From the NCBI RefSeq assembly GCF_000513955.1, contig NZ_AZUZ01000023.1, forward strand, positions 333-64,332: a stretch of 64,000 nucleotides of DNA. Direction: 5' to 3'. The notes under the pieces are model-generated. The model was not told the DNA's origin, ran no database searches, and saw only the letters and a list, made by a program, of their open reading frames with translations. Source of the DNA: Pseudoxanthomonas suwonensis J47 (GTDB lineage Bacteria; Pseudomonadota; Gammaproteobacteria; Xanthomonadales; Xanthomonadaceae). Position 1 is the first letter of the stretch. Every line of letters begins with the position of its first letter. The position numbers were made by a program, and so were the translations under genes. Shown piece after piece: positions 51,446 to 62,504 of this stretch.

Positions 51446-52702
51446 TCAGTCCGCCTGGCGGCGCAGGAACGCCGGGATGTCCAGGTAGTCGCTGGGCAGG
51501 TCGGCCGGGGCCGGCGCCGAAGCCGGAGCGGCGGGGGCGCTGGTGCCGGCGGCGCTGCCGCGGCGCAGGCCGAGGCCGCCCACGGCACCGGCGACCGGGT
51601 CGGCGGCGAAGCCGTCGTCGATTGGCAGGCCGGTGGTGCCGTCGCGGACCAGGCGCACCGGGCGCACCGCGTCCTGGCGCTGGCTGAAGTCGGCGCGGCC
51701 GAACTCGCGATGCTCACCACGGACCGGCTGGCGCACGCTGGCGCGGTTGAGGCCGGTGGCCACCACGGTCACGCGCACCTCGTCCTGCATGTCCGGATCC
51801 AGCACGGTGCCGACCACCACGGTCGCGTCCTCCGAGGCGAATGCCTCGATCGAACGGCCGATCTCGTCGAACTCGGCCATGGTGAAGTCCGGGCCGGCGG
51901 TGATGTTGACCAGGATGCCGTTGGCGCCGGCCAGGTTCACGTCGTCCAGCAGCGGGTTCTGGATCGCCGACTCGGCGGCGGCCTGGGCGCGGTCGTCGCC
52001 GCGGGCGCTGCCGGTGCCCATCATCGCCAGGCCCATCTCGGACATGACGGTGCGCACGTCGGCGAAGTCGACGTTGATCAGGCCGGGGCGCACGATCAGG
52101 TCGGCGATGCCCTGCACCGCGCCCTGCAGCACGTCGTTGGCGGCGCGGAACGCCTGCACCATGGTCGCGTTGCGGCCGAGCACGGTGATCAGCTTCTCGT
52201 TCGGGATGGTGATCAGCGAGTCGCAGTGCTGGCCCAGTTCCTCGATGCCCTTGAGCGCCACCTGCATGCGGCGGCGGCCCTCGAACGGGAACGGCTTGGT
52301 GACCACGGCCACGGTCAGGATGCCCATCTCCTTGGCCAGCTGCGCCACCACCGGCGCGGCGCCGGTGCCGGTGCCGCCGCCCATGCCGGCGGTGATGAAC
52401 ACCATGTCGGCGCCTTCCAGCGCGGCGATGATCTGCTCGCGGTCCTCCAGCGCGGCCTGGCGGCCGACTTCCGGGTTGGCGCCGGCGCCCAGGCCCTTGG
52501 TGACGTTGCCGCCCAGTTGCAGCTGCAGCTTGGCGCCGCAGTTCTTGATCGCCTGCGAATCGGTGTTGGCGGTGATGAATTCAACGCCGTCGACGCTGCT
52601 GTTGACCATGTGCGCCACGGCGTTGCCGCCGCCGCCGCCCACGCCGATGACCTTGATCACCGCGTTCGGAGCCATCTTCTCGATCAGTTCGAAATGTGCC
52701 AT
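51446..52702 (-). CDS. ftsZ: Cell division GTPase FtsZ
   Basis: A 418-residue tubulin homologue forming the cytokinetic ring. The GTP signature is [16 protein letters not shown], with [19 protein letters not shown] at the N-terminus and [11 protein letters not shown] in the T7 loop region. A disordered linker rich in Ala, Gly and Pro leads to the C-terminal peptide [14 protein letters not shown], which binds FtsA and ZipA. AGAGGA precedes the ATG at 52702. It follows ftsA after a 271-base spacer filled by a repeat. Confidence 0.98.
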   Translation of the reverse strand: MAHFELIEKMAPNAVIKVIGVGGGGGNAVAHMVNSSVDGVEFITANTDSQAIKNCGAKLQLQLGGNVTKGLGAGANPEVGRQAALEDREQIIAALEGADMVFITAGMGGGTGTGAAPVVAQLAKEMGILTVAVVTKPFPFEGRRRMQVALKGIEELGQHCDSLITIPNEKLITVLGRNATMVQAFRAANDVLQGAVQGIADLIVRPGLINVDFADVRTVMSEMGLAMMGTGSARGDDRAQAAAESAIQNPLLDDVNLAGANGILVNITAGPDFTMAEFDEIGRSIEAFASEDATVVVGTVLDPDMQDEVRVTVVATGLNRASVRQPVRGEHREFGRADFSQRQDAVRPVRLVRDGTTGLPIDDGFAADPVAGAVGGLGLRRGSAAGTSAPAAPASAPAPADLPSDYLDIPAFLRRQAD

Positions 52703-52725
52703 GTCCGTTGTCCTCTGGTGGAGCC

Positions 52726-52967
52726 GTGATTGGTGATTCGGGATTCGTGATTCGACGAACCTTCCTCGACCTCTCCGGCGTTCTCTTCTTGGTTTGTGCC
52801 TGTGCGATCGGTCCGCCGTCCTGCAGACCACCGCCCGTTGCCAGCTTTCCTTGAACCTCTACCTTCCGCCTTGCCTTCCTCTTTCCTGCCGTACCTCTTC
52901 CGCCCTGCCTCCTACCCGCCTGCACAACCGGCAACCCGCGCTTCAACGAATCACGAATCACCAATTC
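52726..52967. repeat. Inverted GATTCG-repeat element in the ftsA-ftsZ spacer
   Basis: The left arm (52726-52754) contains GATTGGTGATTCGGGATTCG then TGATTCG; the right arm (52947-52967) is its near reverse complement. Between them is a pyrimidine-rich stretch (52755-52946), purine-rich in the ftsZ mRNA. A related element lies at 55011-55153. Confidence 0.65.
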
Positions 52968-52973
52968 CGGCCG

Positions 52974-54209
52974 TCAGAACTCTCCGCCGTACCACTTGAA
53001 AAGCTTCTTCAGGAAACTGCCGGCGCGTCCGCTGGGGAGCGACGGCCGGCGCGGGTGTTCGATCTGGCTGCCCATCAGCAGCAGGCCCACGCCGGTGGCG
53101 TGGACCGGGTTGCCGACGACCTCGCCCAGGCCGCTGACGTGCTGCGGGATGCCGATGCGCACCGGCATCTGCAGCATCTCCTCGGCCAGCTCCACGACGC
53201 CTTCCATCTTCGAGGCGCCGCCGGTCAGGACCATGCCCGCGCGCACCAGCTCCTCGAAGCCGGAGCGGCGCAGTTCGGCCTGGACCATCTCGAAGATCTC
53301 CTCGTAGCGGCCCTGCACCGCCTGCGCCAGCGAGGCGCGCGGCATGCGCCGCGGCGGGCGGTCGCCGACCGACGGGACCTGGATGCTTTCCTCGGCGGTG
53401 GCCAGCTGGGCCAGCGCGCAGGCGTAGCGCACCTTGATCTGCTCGGCTTCCGGGGTCGGCGTGCGCAGCATGTGCGCGATGTCGTTGGTGACGTGGTCGC
53501 CGGCGATCGGCAGCGAGGCGGTGTGGCAGATCGCGCCCTGGATGAACACCGCGATGTCGGTGGTGCCGGCGCCCATGTCGACCAGGACCACGCCCAGTTC
53601 GCGCTCGTCGGCGGTCAGCACCGCCACCGAGGACGCCAGCGAGGACAGGATCAGGTCGTCGACCTGCAGGCCGCAGCGCTGCACGCACTTGGTGATGTTC
53701 TGCGCCGCCGACTGCGCGCAGGTGACCAGGTGCGCGTGCACTTCCAGGCGCACGCCGGTCATGCCGACCGGGTTGCGGATGCCTTCCTGCGAATCGTCCA
53801 GCACGTACTCGCGCGGGATCGCGTGGAGGATGCGCTGGTCGGCCGGGATCGCCACCGCCTTGGCCGCGTCGAGCACGCGGTCCAGGTCGGCCCAGGTGAC
53901 CTCGCCGTCGCGGATCGGGACGATGCCCGGCGAGTTCTTGCACTGGACGTGGTTGCCGGAGATCGAGGCATAGACCGAGCGGATCTCGCAGCCGGCCATC
54001 AGCTCGGCCTCCTCGACCGCGCGCTGGATCGACTGCACGGTCGATTCGATGTCCACGACCACGCCGCGCTTGAGGCCGCGCGACTCGTGCGAACCGATGC
54101 CGATGACCTCGATCGGGTTGCCCGGCGAGTATTCGCCGACCAGCGCCACCACCTTGGAGGTGCCGATGTCGAGTCCGACGATGAGGGACTTGTCGCCTTT
54201 GCGGTTCAT
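52974..54209 (-). CDS. ftsA: Cell division protein FtsA
   Basis: A 411-residue actin-like membrane tether of FtsZ. The ATPase fold shows LIVGLDIGTSKVVALVGE (phosphate 1), VVLVDMGAGTTDIAVF (phosphate 2) and MVLTGGASKMEGV (adenosine). The 1C (SHS2-type) domain lies at about 85-165. The C-terminal amphipathic helix SFLKKLFKWYGGEF inserts into the inner membrane. The ATG overlaps the ftsQ stop as ATGA, indicating coupled translation. Confidence 0.98.
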   Translation of the reverse strand: MNRKGDKSLIVGLDIGTSKVVALVGEYSPGNPIEVIGIGSHESRGLKRGVVVDIESTVQSIQRAVEEAELMAGCEIRSVYASISGNHVQCKNSPGIVPIRDGEVTWADLDRVLDAAKAVAIPADQRILHAIPREYVLDDSQEGIRNPVGMTGVRLEVHAHLVTCAQSAAQNITKCVQRCGLQVDDLILSSLASSVAVLTADERELGVVLVDMGAGTTDIAVFIQGAICHTASLPIAGDHVTNDIAHMLRTPTPEAEQIKVRYACALAQLATAEESIQVPSVGDRPPRRMPRASLAQAVQGRYEEIFEMVQAELRRSGFEELVRAGMVLTGGASKMEGVVELAEEMLQMPVRIGIPQHVSGLGEVVGNPVHATGVGLLLMGSQIEHPRRPSLPSGRAGSFLKKLFKWYGGEF

Positions 54210-54985
54210 GTACTGCTCGCCTGCCGTGGTTGCGTCCGCGCGGCGACCTGCGCCTGCGGGCTCGAGGGGGAATGGGTGTGGCGGCTGGCCGGGGTGTCCC
54301 AGGCCAGGGTGAAGCCGTTGGTGTAGCGGAGGTCGGCGCGTGTGGCCGGGCGCGCCTGCTTGGCCAGCAGCTGCGGCAGCACGCGCACGAAGCGCTGCAG
54401 GCGCGCGCGCGCGTCGTCGCGGCCGACCACGACCTCCAGGCCGCTGTCGAGGGTCATCGACCAGCTGCCGCGCGCGTCCACGCCCAGGCGGCTGACGCCG
54501 TAGCCCAGCGGCGCGAACAGCTCGCGCGCCTGGTTGTACATCTCGACTACCTCGGCGGTGCGCGCCTCCGGGCCGTCCAGGTGCGGCATGCGCTCGCCGG
54601 CCAGGTCCTTTGGCAGCGGGAACAGCTTGCCGCGCTTCGACAGCAGCTGGTCCTCGCCCCAGAACGCGAAAGGCTCGTGCTCGACGACGTGCACGACCAG
54701 CGCGTCCGGCCACTGCTTGCGCACCTGCGCGTGCTCGACCCACGGCAGCTGTTCCACCGCGTGCTGGGCGGCATCCAGGTCCACCGCGAAGTAGCCGCGC
54801 TCGGCATGCGGCGCCACCGCGGCGCGCAGCTGCTCGGCCTGGACCCGCTCGAACTGGCCGGTCGCGCGCAGGCGCGACAGCGGCCAGCGCTCGGCGCCGA
54901 CCCAGCCGTTGAGCACGGCCACCACCGGCAGCGCGACCAGCGCCACCGCGAGCAGCCAGGCCAGGATGCGCAGCAGCATGTTCAT
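54206..54985 (-). CDS. ftsQ: Cell division protein FtsQ
   Basis: A 259-residue bitopic divisome protein. One N-terminal helix (LLRILAWLLAVALVALPVVAVL) is followed by a periplasmic POTRA domain (about residues 35-105, QLPWVEHAQVRKQWPDALVVHVVEHEP) and the beta domain that binds FtsB. The C-terminal tail after ADLRYTNGFTLAW is low complexity. The start at 54985 lies at the edge of a perfect hairpin that contains its ribosome site. The upstream frame extension to 55111 runs through a repeat and is rejected. Confidence 0.95.
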   Translation of the reverse strand: MNMLLRILAWLLAVALVALPVVAVLNGWVGAERWPLSRLRATGQFERVQAEQLRAAVAPHAERGYFAVDLDAAQHAVEQLPWVEHAQVRKQWPDALVVHVVEHEPFAFWGEDQLLSKRGKLFPLPKDLAGERMPHLDGPEARTAEVVEMYNQARELFAPLGYGVSRLGVDARGSWSMTLDSGLEVVVGRDDARARLQRFVRVLPQLLAKQARPATRADLRYTNGFTLAWDTPASRHTHSPSSPQAQVAARTQPRQASST

Positions 54986-55008
54986 GCGGAAGACCTCCGG
55001 TCTTCCGC
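54986..55008 (-). promoter_or_regulatory. Hairpin hiding the ftsQ Shine-Dalgarno site
   Basis: On the mRNA strand, GCGGAAGACC-GGA-GGTCTTCCGC is a perfect 10-bp stem with a three-base loop, ending at the ftsQ ATG. The ribosome site GGAGG, eight bases before the ATG, lies in the loop and the first two stem pairs, so folding should lower initiation. Confidence 0.6.
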
Positions 55009-55010
55009 GG

Positions 55011-55153
55011 CATTCGTGATTGGGGATTCGGGATTCGAAAAAGCAACAGCCACGCGAACCCGGGCCGACAGACGGCCAGCACCGCGCGACGCCGCCTCCA
55101 CGAATCTCCAATCCCGGCTTTTCACGGACGGATGTCCGGTCATCACGAATCCC
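55011..55153. repeat. GATTCG-repeat element in the ddlB-ftsQ spacer
   Basis: The left arm (55011-55037) contains ATTCGTGATTGGGGATTCGG then GATTCG. Inverted units follow at 55101-55115 (CGAATCTCCAATCCC) and 55144-55153 (CACGAATCCC). It is the same family as the ftsA-ftsZ spacer element. Confidence 0.65.
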
Positions 55154-55160
55154 GGCTCTT

Positions 55161-56117
55161 TCATACCGTCTGCTCCAGGATCCGCCAGCACAGTTCCTCG
55201 AAGCCGATGCCGACCTGGGCAGCCGCCTTGGGCACCAGCGAGTGGCTGGTCATGCCCGGCGCGGTGTTCACTTCCAGCAGGCTCGGCGCGCCGGTGGCGC
55301 GCGAACGCATCACGTCGACGCGGCCCCAGCCGCTGCAGCCGGCGGCGCGGAACGCGGCCAGCGCCAGCTCGCGCACGCGCAGCTCGTCCTCGCCGTCCAG
55401 GCCCGGGCACAGGTACTGGGTGTCCTCGGCGATGTACTTGGCGTTGTAGTCGTACCACTCGCCCTTGGGGACGATGCGGATCGACGGCAGGGCCACGTCG
55501 CCGAGGATGCCGACGGTCAGTTCGTCGCCGACCACCATCTGCTCCATCAGCAGCTCGCCCGGATAGCGCGCGGCCAGGGCCACGGCGGCATCGAGGTCGG
55601 CCTCGTCCAGCACGCGCGAGACGCCGACGCTGGAGCCTTCGCACGACGGCTTCACGATCACCGGCAGGCCGAGGCTGCGCGCGGCCGCGTGCACGGTCAC
55701 CGCGTCGGCGCCGCGTTCCAGGCGCACGTAGCGCGGGGTCGGCAGGTTCAGCGCGAGCCACACCTGCTTGGTGCGGATCTTGTCCAGGGTCAGCGCCGAA
55801 CCGAGCACGCCGGCGCCGGTATACGGCACGCCCAGCGCCTGCAGCAGGCCCTGGACCACGCCGTTCTCGCCGTCACCGCCATGCAGGATGTTGAACACGC
55901 GGTCGAACTTCTTCTGCGCCAGCGCCTCGACCAGCGCCGGGATGCCGTCGACCGCGTGCGCGTCCACGCCGTGGGTGCGGAGCGCATCGAGCACGTTGCG
56001 GCCCGAGTCCAGCGAGACCTCGCGCTCGGAACTGGTGCCGCCCATCAGCACGGCGACGCGGCCGAACACGGTCGGGTCGGTGAAGCGCGGCGGCGGCAGC
56101 ACGGTGGTGACGCTCAT
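55161..56117 (-). CDS. ddlB: D-alanine--D-alanine ligase
   Basis: A 318-residue ATP-grasp ligase making the D-Ala-D-Ala peptide end of peptidoglycan precursors. Signatures are [49 protein letters not shown] with the Tyr of D-Ala-D-Ala (not D-Lac) enzymes, and [20 protein letters not shown]. The N-terminal 18 residues exceed the usual start by a few. Its ATG overlaps the murC stop as ATGA. Confidence 0.97.
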   Translation of the reverse strand: MSVTTVLPPPRFTDPTVFGRVAVLMGGTSSEREVSLDSGRNVLDALRTHGVDAHAVDGIPALVEALAQKKFDRVFNILHGGDGENGVVQGLLQALGVPYTGAGVLGSALTLDKIRTKQVWLALNLPTPRYVRLERGADAVTVHAAARSLGLPVIVKPSCEGSSVGVSRVLDEADLDAAVALAARYPGELLMEQMVVGDELTVGILGDVALPSIRIVPKGEWYDYNAKYIAEDTQYLCPGLDGEDELRVRELALAAFRAAGCSGWGRVDVMRSRATGAPSLLEVNTAPGMTSHSLVPKAAAQVGIGFEELCWRILEQTV

Positions 56118-57556
56118 GCCTGGCCTCCCGGGGCGGCGATGAAGCCGTCGCCGGCGATCTGGTGGGCGATGTAGCCGATGTCGCCGGCGCCCATCATCAG
56201 CAGCAGGTCGCCGTCCTGGAGCACGTCCGGCAGGACGTGGCGCAGGTCGGCGACCTGCCCCACCACCACCGGTTCGCTGCGGCCGCGCGCGCGGATCGCG
56301 CGGGCCAGCGCGCGCGCGTCGGCACCGGGGATCGGCGCCTCGCCGGCCGGGTAGACCTCGCTCAGCACCAGCGCGTCGGCTTCGGACAGCACCGCGGCGA
56401 AGGCGTCGAACTGGTCGCGGGTGCGGCTGTAGCGGTGCGGCTGGAAGGCCACGACCAGGCGCTTGTGCGGCCAGCCGCCGCGGGCGGCGGCGAACACCGC
56501 CGCCAGTTCGCGCGGGTGGTGGCCGTAGTCGTCGACCACGCGCACGGTCGCGCCGGTGGCCGTGGTGACCTCACCGAGATCGTTGAAGCGGCGGCCGATG
56601 CCGGCGAACTTCTCCAGCGCCGCGGCGATGTCCTCCGGCGACACGCCCAGCTGCCAGCCCACCGCGGCGGCGGCCAGCGCATTGAGCACGTTGTGCCGGC
56701 CCGGCAGGGCCAGGCTCACCGGCACCGTCGCGCCTTCCGGCAGGCGCAGGGTGAAGCGCATGCGCGGGCCTTCCTGGACGATGTCGTCGGCGCGCACGTC
56801 GGCGTTCTCGGCGCTGCCGTAGGTCATCACGTGGCGCGGCGTCTGCGCGGCCAGCTTCGCCACCTCCGGATCGTCGATGCACAGCACCGCCAAGCCGTAG
56901 AACGGCAGGCGCTGCAGGAACTCGGCGAACGCGCCCTGCAGGCGGGCGAAGTCGCCACCGTAGTTCTCCAGGTGGTCGGCGTCGATGTTGGTGATCACCG
57001 AGATCAGCGGGTTCAGGCGCAGGAAGCTGCCGTCGCTCTCGTCGGCCTCGGCCACCAGCCACTGGCCGCCGCCGAGCTTGGCGTTGGCGCCGGCCGCCAG
57101 CAGCTGCCCGCCGATCACGAAGGTCGGGTCCAGCCCGCCCTCGCTGAGCACCGCGGCGGTCAGCGAGGTGGTGGTGGTCTTGCCGTGGGTACCGGCGACG
57201 GCGATGCCGCGGCGGAAGCGCATCAGCTCGGCGAGCATCGCCGCGCGCGGAACGACCGGGATGCGCTGGCTGCGCGCTTCCATCAGTTCCGGGTTGTCCT
57301 CGCGGATCGCGCTGGAGACGACCACGCAGTCGGTGCCCAGCACGTTGGCCGCGGAATGGCCGCGGATCACCCGCGCGCCCAGCCGCACCAGGCGGCGGGT
57401 CGCGGCGTTGTCGGCGGTGTCCGAACCGGACACCTCGTAGCCCAGCGTCAGCATCACCTCGGCGATGCCGCTCATGCCGGTGCCGCCGATGCCGACGAAA
57501 TGCACGCGCGGGAATGCGCGTACCAGGTCGCCGGTGTCGTGCAGGCGGCGGATCAT
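56114..57556 (-). CDS. murC: UDP-N-acetylmuramate--L-alanine ligase
   Basis: A 480-residue Mur ligase adding L-Ala to UDP-MurNAc. The N-terminal Rossmann part ([19 protein letters not shown]) is followed by the ATP loop [29 protein letters not shown] and the C-terminal [15 protein letters not shown]. All three Mur domains are present at normal length. The ATG at 57556 overlaps the murG stop as ATGA. Confidence 0.97.
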   Translation of the reverse strand: MIRRLHDTGDLVRAFPRVHFVGIGGTGMSGIAEVMLTLGYEVSGSDTADNAATRRLVRLGARVIRGHSAANVLGTDCVVVSSAIREDNPELMEARSQRIPVVPRAAMLAELMRFRRGIAVAGTHGKTTTTSLTAAVLSEGGLDPTFVIGGQLLAAGANAKLGGGQWLVAEADESDGSFLRLNPLISVITNIDADHLENYGGDFARLQGAFAEFLQRLPFYGLAVLCIDDPEVAKLAAQTPRHVMTYGSAENADVRADDIVQEGPRMRFTLRLPEGATVPVSLALPGRHNVLNALAAAAVGWQLGVSPEDIAAALEKFAGIGRRFNDLGEVTTATGATVRVVDDYGHHPRELAAVFAAARGGWPHKRLVVAFQPHRYSRTRDQFDAFAAVLSEADALVLSEVYPAGEAPIPGADARALARAIRARGRSEPVVVGQVADLRHVLPDVLQDGDLLLMMGAGDIGYIAHQIAGDGFIAAPGGQA

Positions 57557-58671
57557 GGGGAAACTCCAGTAGACGTATCGGGGGAAAGGGATTCTTCGAG
57601 GACGATGGCGGCGATCCGCGCGGCGGCGTCCGGTCGCGCCAGGCCGCGCGCGGCGGTGGCCATCGCCATGCGCCGCGCCGGGTCGGCGGCCAGCGCGCGC
57701 AGCGCGCCCTGCAGGTTCGCGGCCAGCTGCGCGTCCTGCTTCAGCAGCAGCGCGGCGCCGTTCTCGACCAGGTATTCGGCGTTGCGGGTCTGGTGGTCGT
57801 CGACCGCGGCGGCGAACGGCACCAGCACGCTGCCGACGCCGGCCGCGCACAGCTCGGCCAGGGTCGAGGCGCCGGCGCGGCACACGACCAGGTCGGCCCA
57901 GGCGTAGGCGGCGGCCATGTCGTCGATGAAGGCCTCGACGCTGGCATCCACGCCGGCCTCGGCATAGGAACGCTCGGCCTCGGCGCGCAGCTTCTCGCCG
58001 CACTGGTGGCGCACCTGCACCGGCAGCTCGCGCAGCGCGGCCAGCGCCACCGGCACGGCCTGGTTGAGCGCGCGCGCGCCCTGGCTGCCGCCCAGCACCA
58101 GCAGGCGCAGCGGGCCCGCGCGGCCGGCCAGGCGCTGTTGTGGCGGCGGTAGCGCGGCGATGGCGGCACGCACCGGATTGCCGGCCACTTCCTCGCGGGC
58201 GAAGCTGCCCGGGAAACCGGCGAGCGTGCGCCGCGCCAGCCGCGACAGCACGCGGTTGGTCATGCCCGGCGCGCGGTTCTGTTCGTGCACCAGCAGCGGC
58301 AGGCCCGACAGCCAGGCGGCGACGCCGCCGGGGCCGGAAGCGAAACCGCCGAAGCCGATCACCGCGCGCGGACGGCGCTGGCGCAGCACCGCGCGCGCCG
58401 CGTTGACCGCGCGCGCCAGGCGGAACGGCGCGGCGAGCAGGGTCGCCGCCCCCTTGCCGCGCACGCCGGCCACCGGCAGCGTGTCGATCTCGATGCCGTG
58501 CTGCGGCACCAGCCGCGTTTCCATCGCGCCGGCCGCGCCCAGCCAGACCACCGGCACGCCGCGCTCGCGCAGCTCGTGGGCCACGGCCAGCGCCGGGAAG
58601 ATGTGGCCGCCGGTACCGCCGGCCATCACCATCACCGGGCGCGCAAAAGCGGAAGGCTGCACGCTGCTCAC
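57553..58671 (-). CDS. murG: UDP-GlcNAc:undecaprenyl-PP-MurNAc-pentapeptide transferase
   Basis: A 372-residue GT-B glycosyltransferase on the inner face of the cytoplasmic membrane, forming lipid II. Motifs are [18 protein letters not shown] (lipid-side G loop), [16 protein letters not shown], and [22 protein letters not shown] near the UDP-GlcNAc site. A GTG at 58671 overlapping the ftsW stop (GTGA) gives the start; an ATG at 58632 would remove 13 residues. Confidence 0.96.
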   Translation of the reverse strand: MSSVQPSAFARPVMVMAGGTGGHIFPALAVAHELRERGVPVVWLGAAGAMETRLVPQHGIEIDTLPVAGVRGKGAATLLAAPFRLARAVNAARAVLRQRRPRAVIGFGGFASGPGGVAAWLSGLPLLVHEQNRAPGMTNRVLSRLARRTLAGFPGSFAREEVAGNPVRAAIAALPPPQQRLAGRAGPLRLLVLGGSQGARALNQAVPVALAALRELPVQVRHQCGEKLRAEAERSYAEAGVDASVEAFIDDMAAAYAWADLVVCRAGASTLAELCAAGVGSVLVPFAAAVDDHQTRNAEYLVENGAALLLKQDAQLAANLQGALRALAADPARRMAMATAARGLARPDAAARIAAIVLEESLSPDTSTGVSP

Positions 58672-60020
58672 GGCAGGCCTCCGAAGGTCGGTTCGATGCG
58701 CGAGGTGCCGCGACCGCGCAGGATGGCCGAGGCCGATGACGGCGCCGGGGCGGCGGCCACCGGGCCGGCCTTTGCGGTCGCACGCGGCGCGGGTGCCGGC
58801 GCCGGCGCGGAGGCCGGTGCAGCCGGAGCGGCGGCTTCGGTGGGCGGCATCGCATCCTGGCGCACGGCACGCTGGCGCTCGGCGCGGTCCAGCTCGTAGC
58901 TCACCCGCAGCAGCAGGCCGATGGCCACGCAGGTCATCATCACGCTGGAGCCGCCGGAGGAGATCAGCGGCAGGGTCAGGCCCTTGGTCGGCAGCATGCC
59001 CAGGTTCACGCCGATCGAGACGAAGCCCTGCATGCCGATCCACAGGGCCACGCCGAAGGCGATGTAGCCGGCGAAGTGGCGGCGCATCTCCACGCACTTC
59101 AGGCCCAGGTGCAGCGCGCGGCCGACCAGCAGCATGTACAGGCCGACCACCACGCACACGCCGGCGAAGCCCAGTTCCTCGGCGATCACCGAGAAGATGA
59201 AGTCGGTATGCGCCTCGGGCAGGTAGTTGAGCTTCTGCACCGACGCGCCCAGGCCCACGCCGAACCATTCGCCGCGGCCGACCGCCATCAGCGCGTTGGA
59301 CAGCTGGTAGCCGGCGCCGAGCTGGTCCTGCCACGGATCCATGAACGAGGTGATGCGGCGCAGGCGGTACGGCTCGATGATCGCGACGACCACCAGCAGC
59401 GGCAGGCCCAGCACGATCGGCAGCGACATCCGCGGCAGGTTCACCCCGCCCAGCACCAGCATGCCGGCGGTGATCCCCAGCAGCAGCGTGGCCGAACCGA
59501 AGTCCGGCTGCGCCAGCAGCATCACCACCATCAGCGCCGCCACGCCCAGCGGCTTGAGCATCGCCGGCCAGGTCGCGTTGACCTCGTCGCGGAAGCGGAC
59601 CAGGTAGCTGGCCAGCCACACGATGTAGAGCACCTTCACCGCCTCGACCACCTGGAAGCGCGACAGCCCCAGGTTGACCCAGCGGCGCGCGCCGTTGACG
59701 CTCACGCCCAGGCCGGGCAGCCACGGCAGCAGCAGCAGGACGAAACAGCCCAGCAGCAGCAGCTGGTTGTACTTTTCCACCGTCTTCAGCTCGGTGCGCA
59801 TCACCAGCACGGCCAGGCCGATGCCGACGCCCAGGAAGACCACGTGGCGCACCAGGTAGTGGAACGGCCCCACGCCAAGGTTCTCGCCGATCGCCACCGA
59901 GGCCGAGCCGACCATCACCACGCCCAGGCAGGCCAGCGCCACCGCCGCGGCGCCGAGCCACGGGTCGAAGTGGCCGCCGATGGCCTCCAGCCGGGTCGCC
60001 TGACGCGAGAGGTCGTTCAT
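58668..60020 (-). CDS. ftsW: Peptidoglycan glycosyltransferase FtsW
   Basis: A 450-residue SEDS-family polymerase working with FtsI at the septum. About ten membrane helices; key segments are [32 protein letters not shown] with the catalytic Asp region, [17 protein letters not shown] and [11 protein letters not shown]. The C-terminal tail of about 65 residues ([20 protein letters not shown]) is an unusual Ala/Pro-rich cytosolic extension. The ATG overlaps the mraY stop by one base (TGATG). murD, normally between mraY and ftsW, is absent. Confidence 0.96.
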   Translation of the reverse strand: MNDLSRQATRLEAIGGHFDPWLGAAAVALACLGVVMVGSASVAIGENLGVGPFHYLVRHVVFLGVGIGLAVLVMRTELKTVEKYNQLLLLGCFVLLLLPWLPGLGVSVNGARRWVNLGLSRFQVVEAVKVLYIVWLASYLVRFRDEVNATWPAMLKPLGVAALMVVMLLAQPDFGSATLLLGITAGMLVLGGVNLPRMSLPIVLGLPLLVVVAIIEPYRLRRITSFMDPWQDQLGAGYQLSNALMAVGRGEWFGVGLGASVQKLNYLPEAHTDFIFSVIAEELGFAGVCVVVGLYMLLVGRALHLGLKCVEMRRHFAGYIAFGVALWIGMQGFVSIGVNLGMLPTKGLTLPLISSGGSSVMMTCVAIGLLLRVSYELDRAERQRAVRQDAMPPTEAAAPAAPASAPAPAPAPRATAKAGPVAAAPAPSSASAILRGRGTSRIEPTFGGLP

Positions 60021-61105
60021 CAGCGCACCTTCAACGTGGCCAGGCCGACCAGGACCAGGATCACCGAGATGATCCAGAAGCGGACGATCACGCGCGGCTC
60101 CGGCCACCCCTTCAGTTCGAAGTGGTGGTGGATCGGCGCCATCCGGAACACGCGCTTGCCGGTGAGCTTGAACGAAGCGACCTGGATCATCACCGACAGG
60201 GTTTCGATGACGAAGATGCCGCCCATCACCACCAGCACCAGTTCCTGGCGCACGATCACCGCGATCGTGCCCAGCACCGCGCCCAGCGCCAGGGCGCCGA
60301 TGTCGCCCATGAACACCATCGCCGGGTAGGTGTTGAACCAGAGGAAGCCCAGGCCCGCGCCGGCGATCGCCGCGCAGATGATGATCAGCTCGCCGGCGCC
60401 GGGCACCTGCGGGATCTGCAGGTAGGTGGAGAACACCGCGTTGCCCGAGGCGTAGGCGAACACGCCCAGCGCGCAGGCCACCAGCACGGTCGGCATGATC
60501 GCCAGGCCGTCCAGGCCGTCGGTCAGGTTGACCGCGTTGGAGAAGCCGACGATCCAGAAGTAGGCGATGGCGACGAAGCCGACGCCGGCCAGCGGCAGCG
60601 CGATCGACTTGAAGAACGGCACGTAGAAGGTGGTCGCCGCCGGCACGTCGGCGTACAGGTACAGGTACAGGCCGGCGGCCAGGCCGAAGATCGACTGCAG
60701 CAGGTACTTCCAGCGCGACTTCAGGCCGTTGGGATCGCGCTTGACGATCTTGATCCAGTCGTCGTACCAGCCGATCGCGCCGAACGCGGCCATCACCAGC
60801 AGCACGACCCACACGTACTTGTTGCGCAGGTCGCCCCACAGCAGCACCGACAGCAGCACGGTGATCAGGATCAGCGCGCCGCCCATGGTCGGGGTGCCGG
60901 CCTTGGAGAAGTGCGACTGCGGACCGTCCTTGCGGATCGGCTGGCCGCCCTTGAGCTGGCCGAGCCGGCGGATCACCGCCGGTCCCAGCCACAGCGACAG
61001 GAACAGGGCAGTCAGCGCGGCAAGGATGCCGCGGAAGGTCAGGTAGCCGAACAGGCCGAAGAAGTTTTCAAGGCCCTGCAGCCAGCGCGCCAGTTCAAGC
61101 AACAT
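60020..61105 (-). CDS. mraY: Phospho-N-acetylmuramoyl-pentapeptide transferase
   Basis: A 361-residue inner-membrane enzyme with ten helices, making lipid I from UDP-MurNAc-pentapeptide and undecaprenyl phosphate. Signatures are [31 protein letters not shown] with the Asp pair, [16 protein letters not shown], and [13 protein letters not shown]. The ATG at 61105 ([13 protein letters not shown]) matches the Xanthomonas MraY start and overlaps the murF end by 11 bases; an ATG at 61111 is also in frame. Confidence 0.98.
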   Translation of the reverse strand: MLLELARWLQGLENFFGLFGYLTFRGILAALTALFLSLWLGPAVIRRLGQLKGGQPIRKDGPQSHFSKAGTPTMGGALILITVLLSVLLWGDLRNKYVWVVLLVMAAFGAIGWYDDWIKIVKRDPNGLKSRWKYLLQSIFGLAAGLYLYLYADVPAATTFYVPFFKSIALPLAGVGFVAIAYFWIVGFSNAVNLTDGLDGLAIMPTVLVACALGVFAYASGNAVFSTYLQIPQVPGAGELIIICAAIAGAGLGFLWFNTYPAMVFMGDIGALALGAVLGTIAVIVRQELVLVVMGGIFVIETLSVMIQVASFKLTGKRVFRMAPIHHHFELKGWPEPRVIVRFWIISVILVLVGLATLKVR

Positions 61106-62504
61106 CGGCATCCCCTTGCGCGAGCAGCGCGGTCACGATCCTGTCCATCGCGCTGCCGCGCGAACCTTTCACCAGCACCCGCAAGGCCTTGGCCGGGGCG
61201 GCACCGGCCTGGGCCCGCGCGCGCAGGTCGTCCTGCAGCGCCGCGGCCAGGGCCTGGTGGGTGTCGAAATGCCGGCCCTCGCCGAATGCGCGCGCGGCGG
61301 CGGCGCTCAGCGGGCCCAGCGTGTAGAGCCGGGCGATCCCGGCGGCGCGCGCTCGGCGGCCGGCGTCGGCGTGCAGCGCCTCGGCCTCCGGGCCGAGCTC
61401 GCGCATGTCGCCCAGCACCAGCCAGGCCTCGTCGCCGGAGGCGGCCAGCGCGTCGATCGCCGCGGCCACCGAACCGGGATTGGCGTTGTAGCTGTCGTCG
61501 ATCAGCAGGGCGTGGCCGGGCAGCGCGTGCGCCACCTGGCGGCCGGCGACCGGGCGCGCGTCGCCCAGGCCGGCGGCGATCGCCTCCGGCTCCATGCCGC
61601 AGGCCAGGCCGATCGCGGCGGCGGCCAGCGCGTTGCAGACGTTGTGGCGGCCCGGCAGGGCCAGTTCGACCCCGGCCTCGCCGGCCGGGGTCACCAGCAC
61701 GAAGCGGCTGCCCTCGCCCGCGACGCGGATGTCGCGCGCGGTGACGTCGGCGCTGGCATCGACGCCGAAGCGCAGCACCGTGCGGCCGCTGTCGACCGGA
61801 CGCACCACCTGCTGTTCGAACCACTCGCCGAAGGCGTCGTCGGCGTTGATCACCGCGGTGCCGCCATCGGGCAGCGCGGCGTAGATCGCGCCCTTGGTCT
61901 CGGCCACGCCGAGCAGGCTGCCCATCCGTTCCAGGTGCGCGGCGGCGACGTTGTTGACCAGGGCCACGTCCGGCCGCGCGATCGCGGTCAGATAGGCGAT
62001 GTCGCCCGGCTTGCCGGCGCCCATCTCGTAGATGGCGAAGTCGGCATCCTCCGGCGCGTCGATCACCGCCAGCGGCAGGCCGATCTCGTTGTTGCGGTTG
62101 CCCGGGTTGGCATAGGCCAGGCCGGCGCGCTGCAGCACGGCCAGGGCCAGGGTCTTGACGCTGGTCTTGCCGTTGCTGCCGGTGATCGCCACCACCTTCG
62201 CCTCGCGGTCGCGCTGCATGCCGGCGGCGATCCGCGCCAGCGCGCGTTCGCTGTCGGTGACCAGGATCTGCGGCAGCGGCGGATCGAGTTCGAGGAGGCG
62301 TTCGACCAGCAGCGCGCTGGCGCCGCGCATGGCCGCGTCGGCAGCGAAGTCGTGGCCGTCGAAGCGCTCGCCACGCAGGGCCACGTACAGGCTGCCGCCG
62401 CGCAGCTGGCGGGTGTCGTGGCTGACCGCATCGACCACGGTGTCGTCGCCGTGCAGTTCGCCGCCGGCCCAGTGGGCGATCAGGGAGAGCGGAAGGCGGT
62501 TCAT
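61095..62504 (-). CDS. murF: UDP-MurNAc-tripeptide--D-Ala-D-Ala ligase
   Basis: A 469-residue Mur ligase completing the pentapeptide. It has [21 protein letters not shown], the ATP loop [26 protein letters not shown], and [20 protein letters not shown]. The ATG at 62504 overlaps the murE stop as ATGA. Confidence 0.97.
   Translation of the reverse strand: MNRLPLSLIAHWAGGELHGDDTVVDAVSHDTRQLRGGSLYVALRGERFDGHDFAADAAMRGASALLVERLLELDPPLPQILVTDSERALARIAAGMQRDREAKVVAITGSNGKTSVKTLALAVLQRAGLAYANPGNRNNEIGLPLAVIDAPEDADFAIYEMGAGKPGDIAYLTAIARPDVALVNNVAAAHLERMGSLLGVAETKGAIYAALPDGGTAVINADDAFGEWFEQQVVRPVDSGRTVLRFGVDASADVTARDIRVAGEGSRFVLVTPAGEAGVELALPGRHNVCNALAAAAIGLACGMEPEAIAAGLGDARPVAGRQVAHALPGHALLIDDSYNANPGSVAAAIDALAASGDEAWLVLGDMRELGPEAEALHADAGRRARAAGIARLYTLGPLSAAAARAFGEGRHFDTHQALAAALQDDLRARAQAGAAPAKALRVLVKGSRGSAMDRIVTALLAQGDADVA

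Noticed and set aside
54986-55111. Longer FtsQ N-terminus
   Set aside because: It would translate the GATTCG-repeat element; the membrane helix starts right after 54985.
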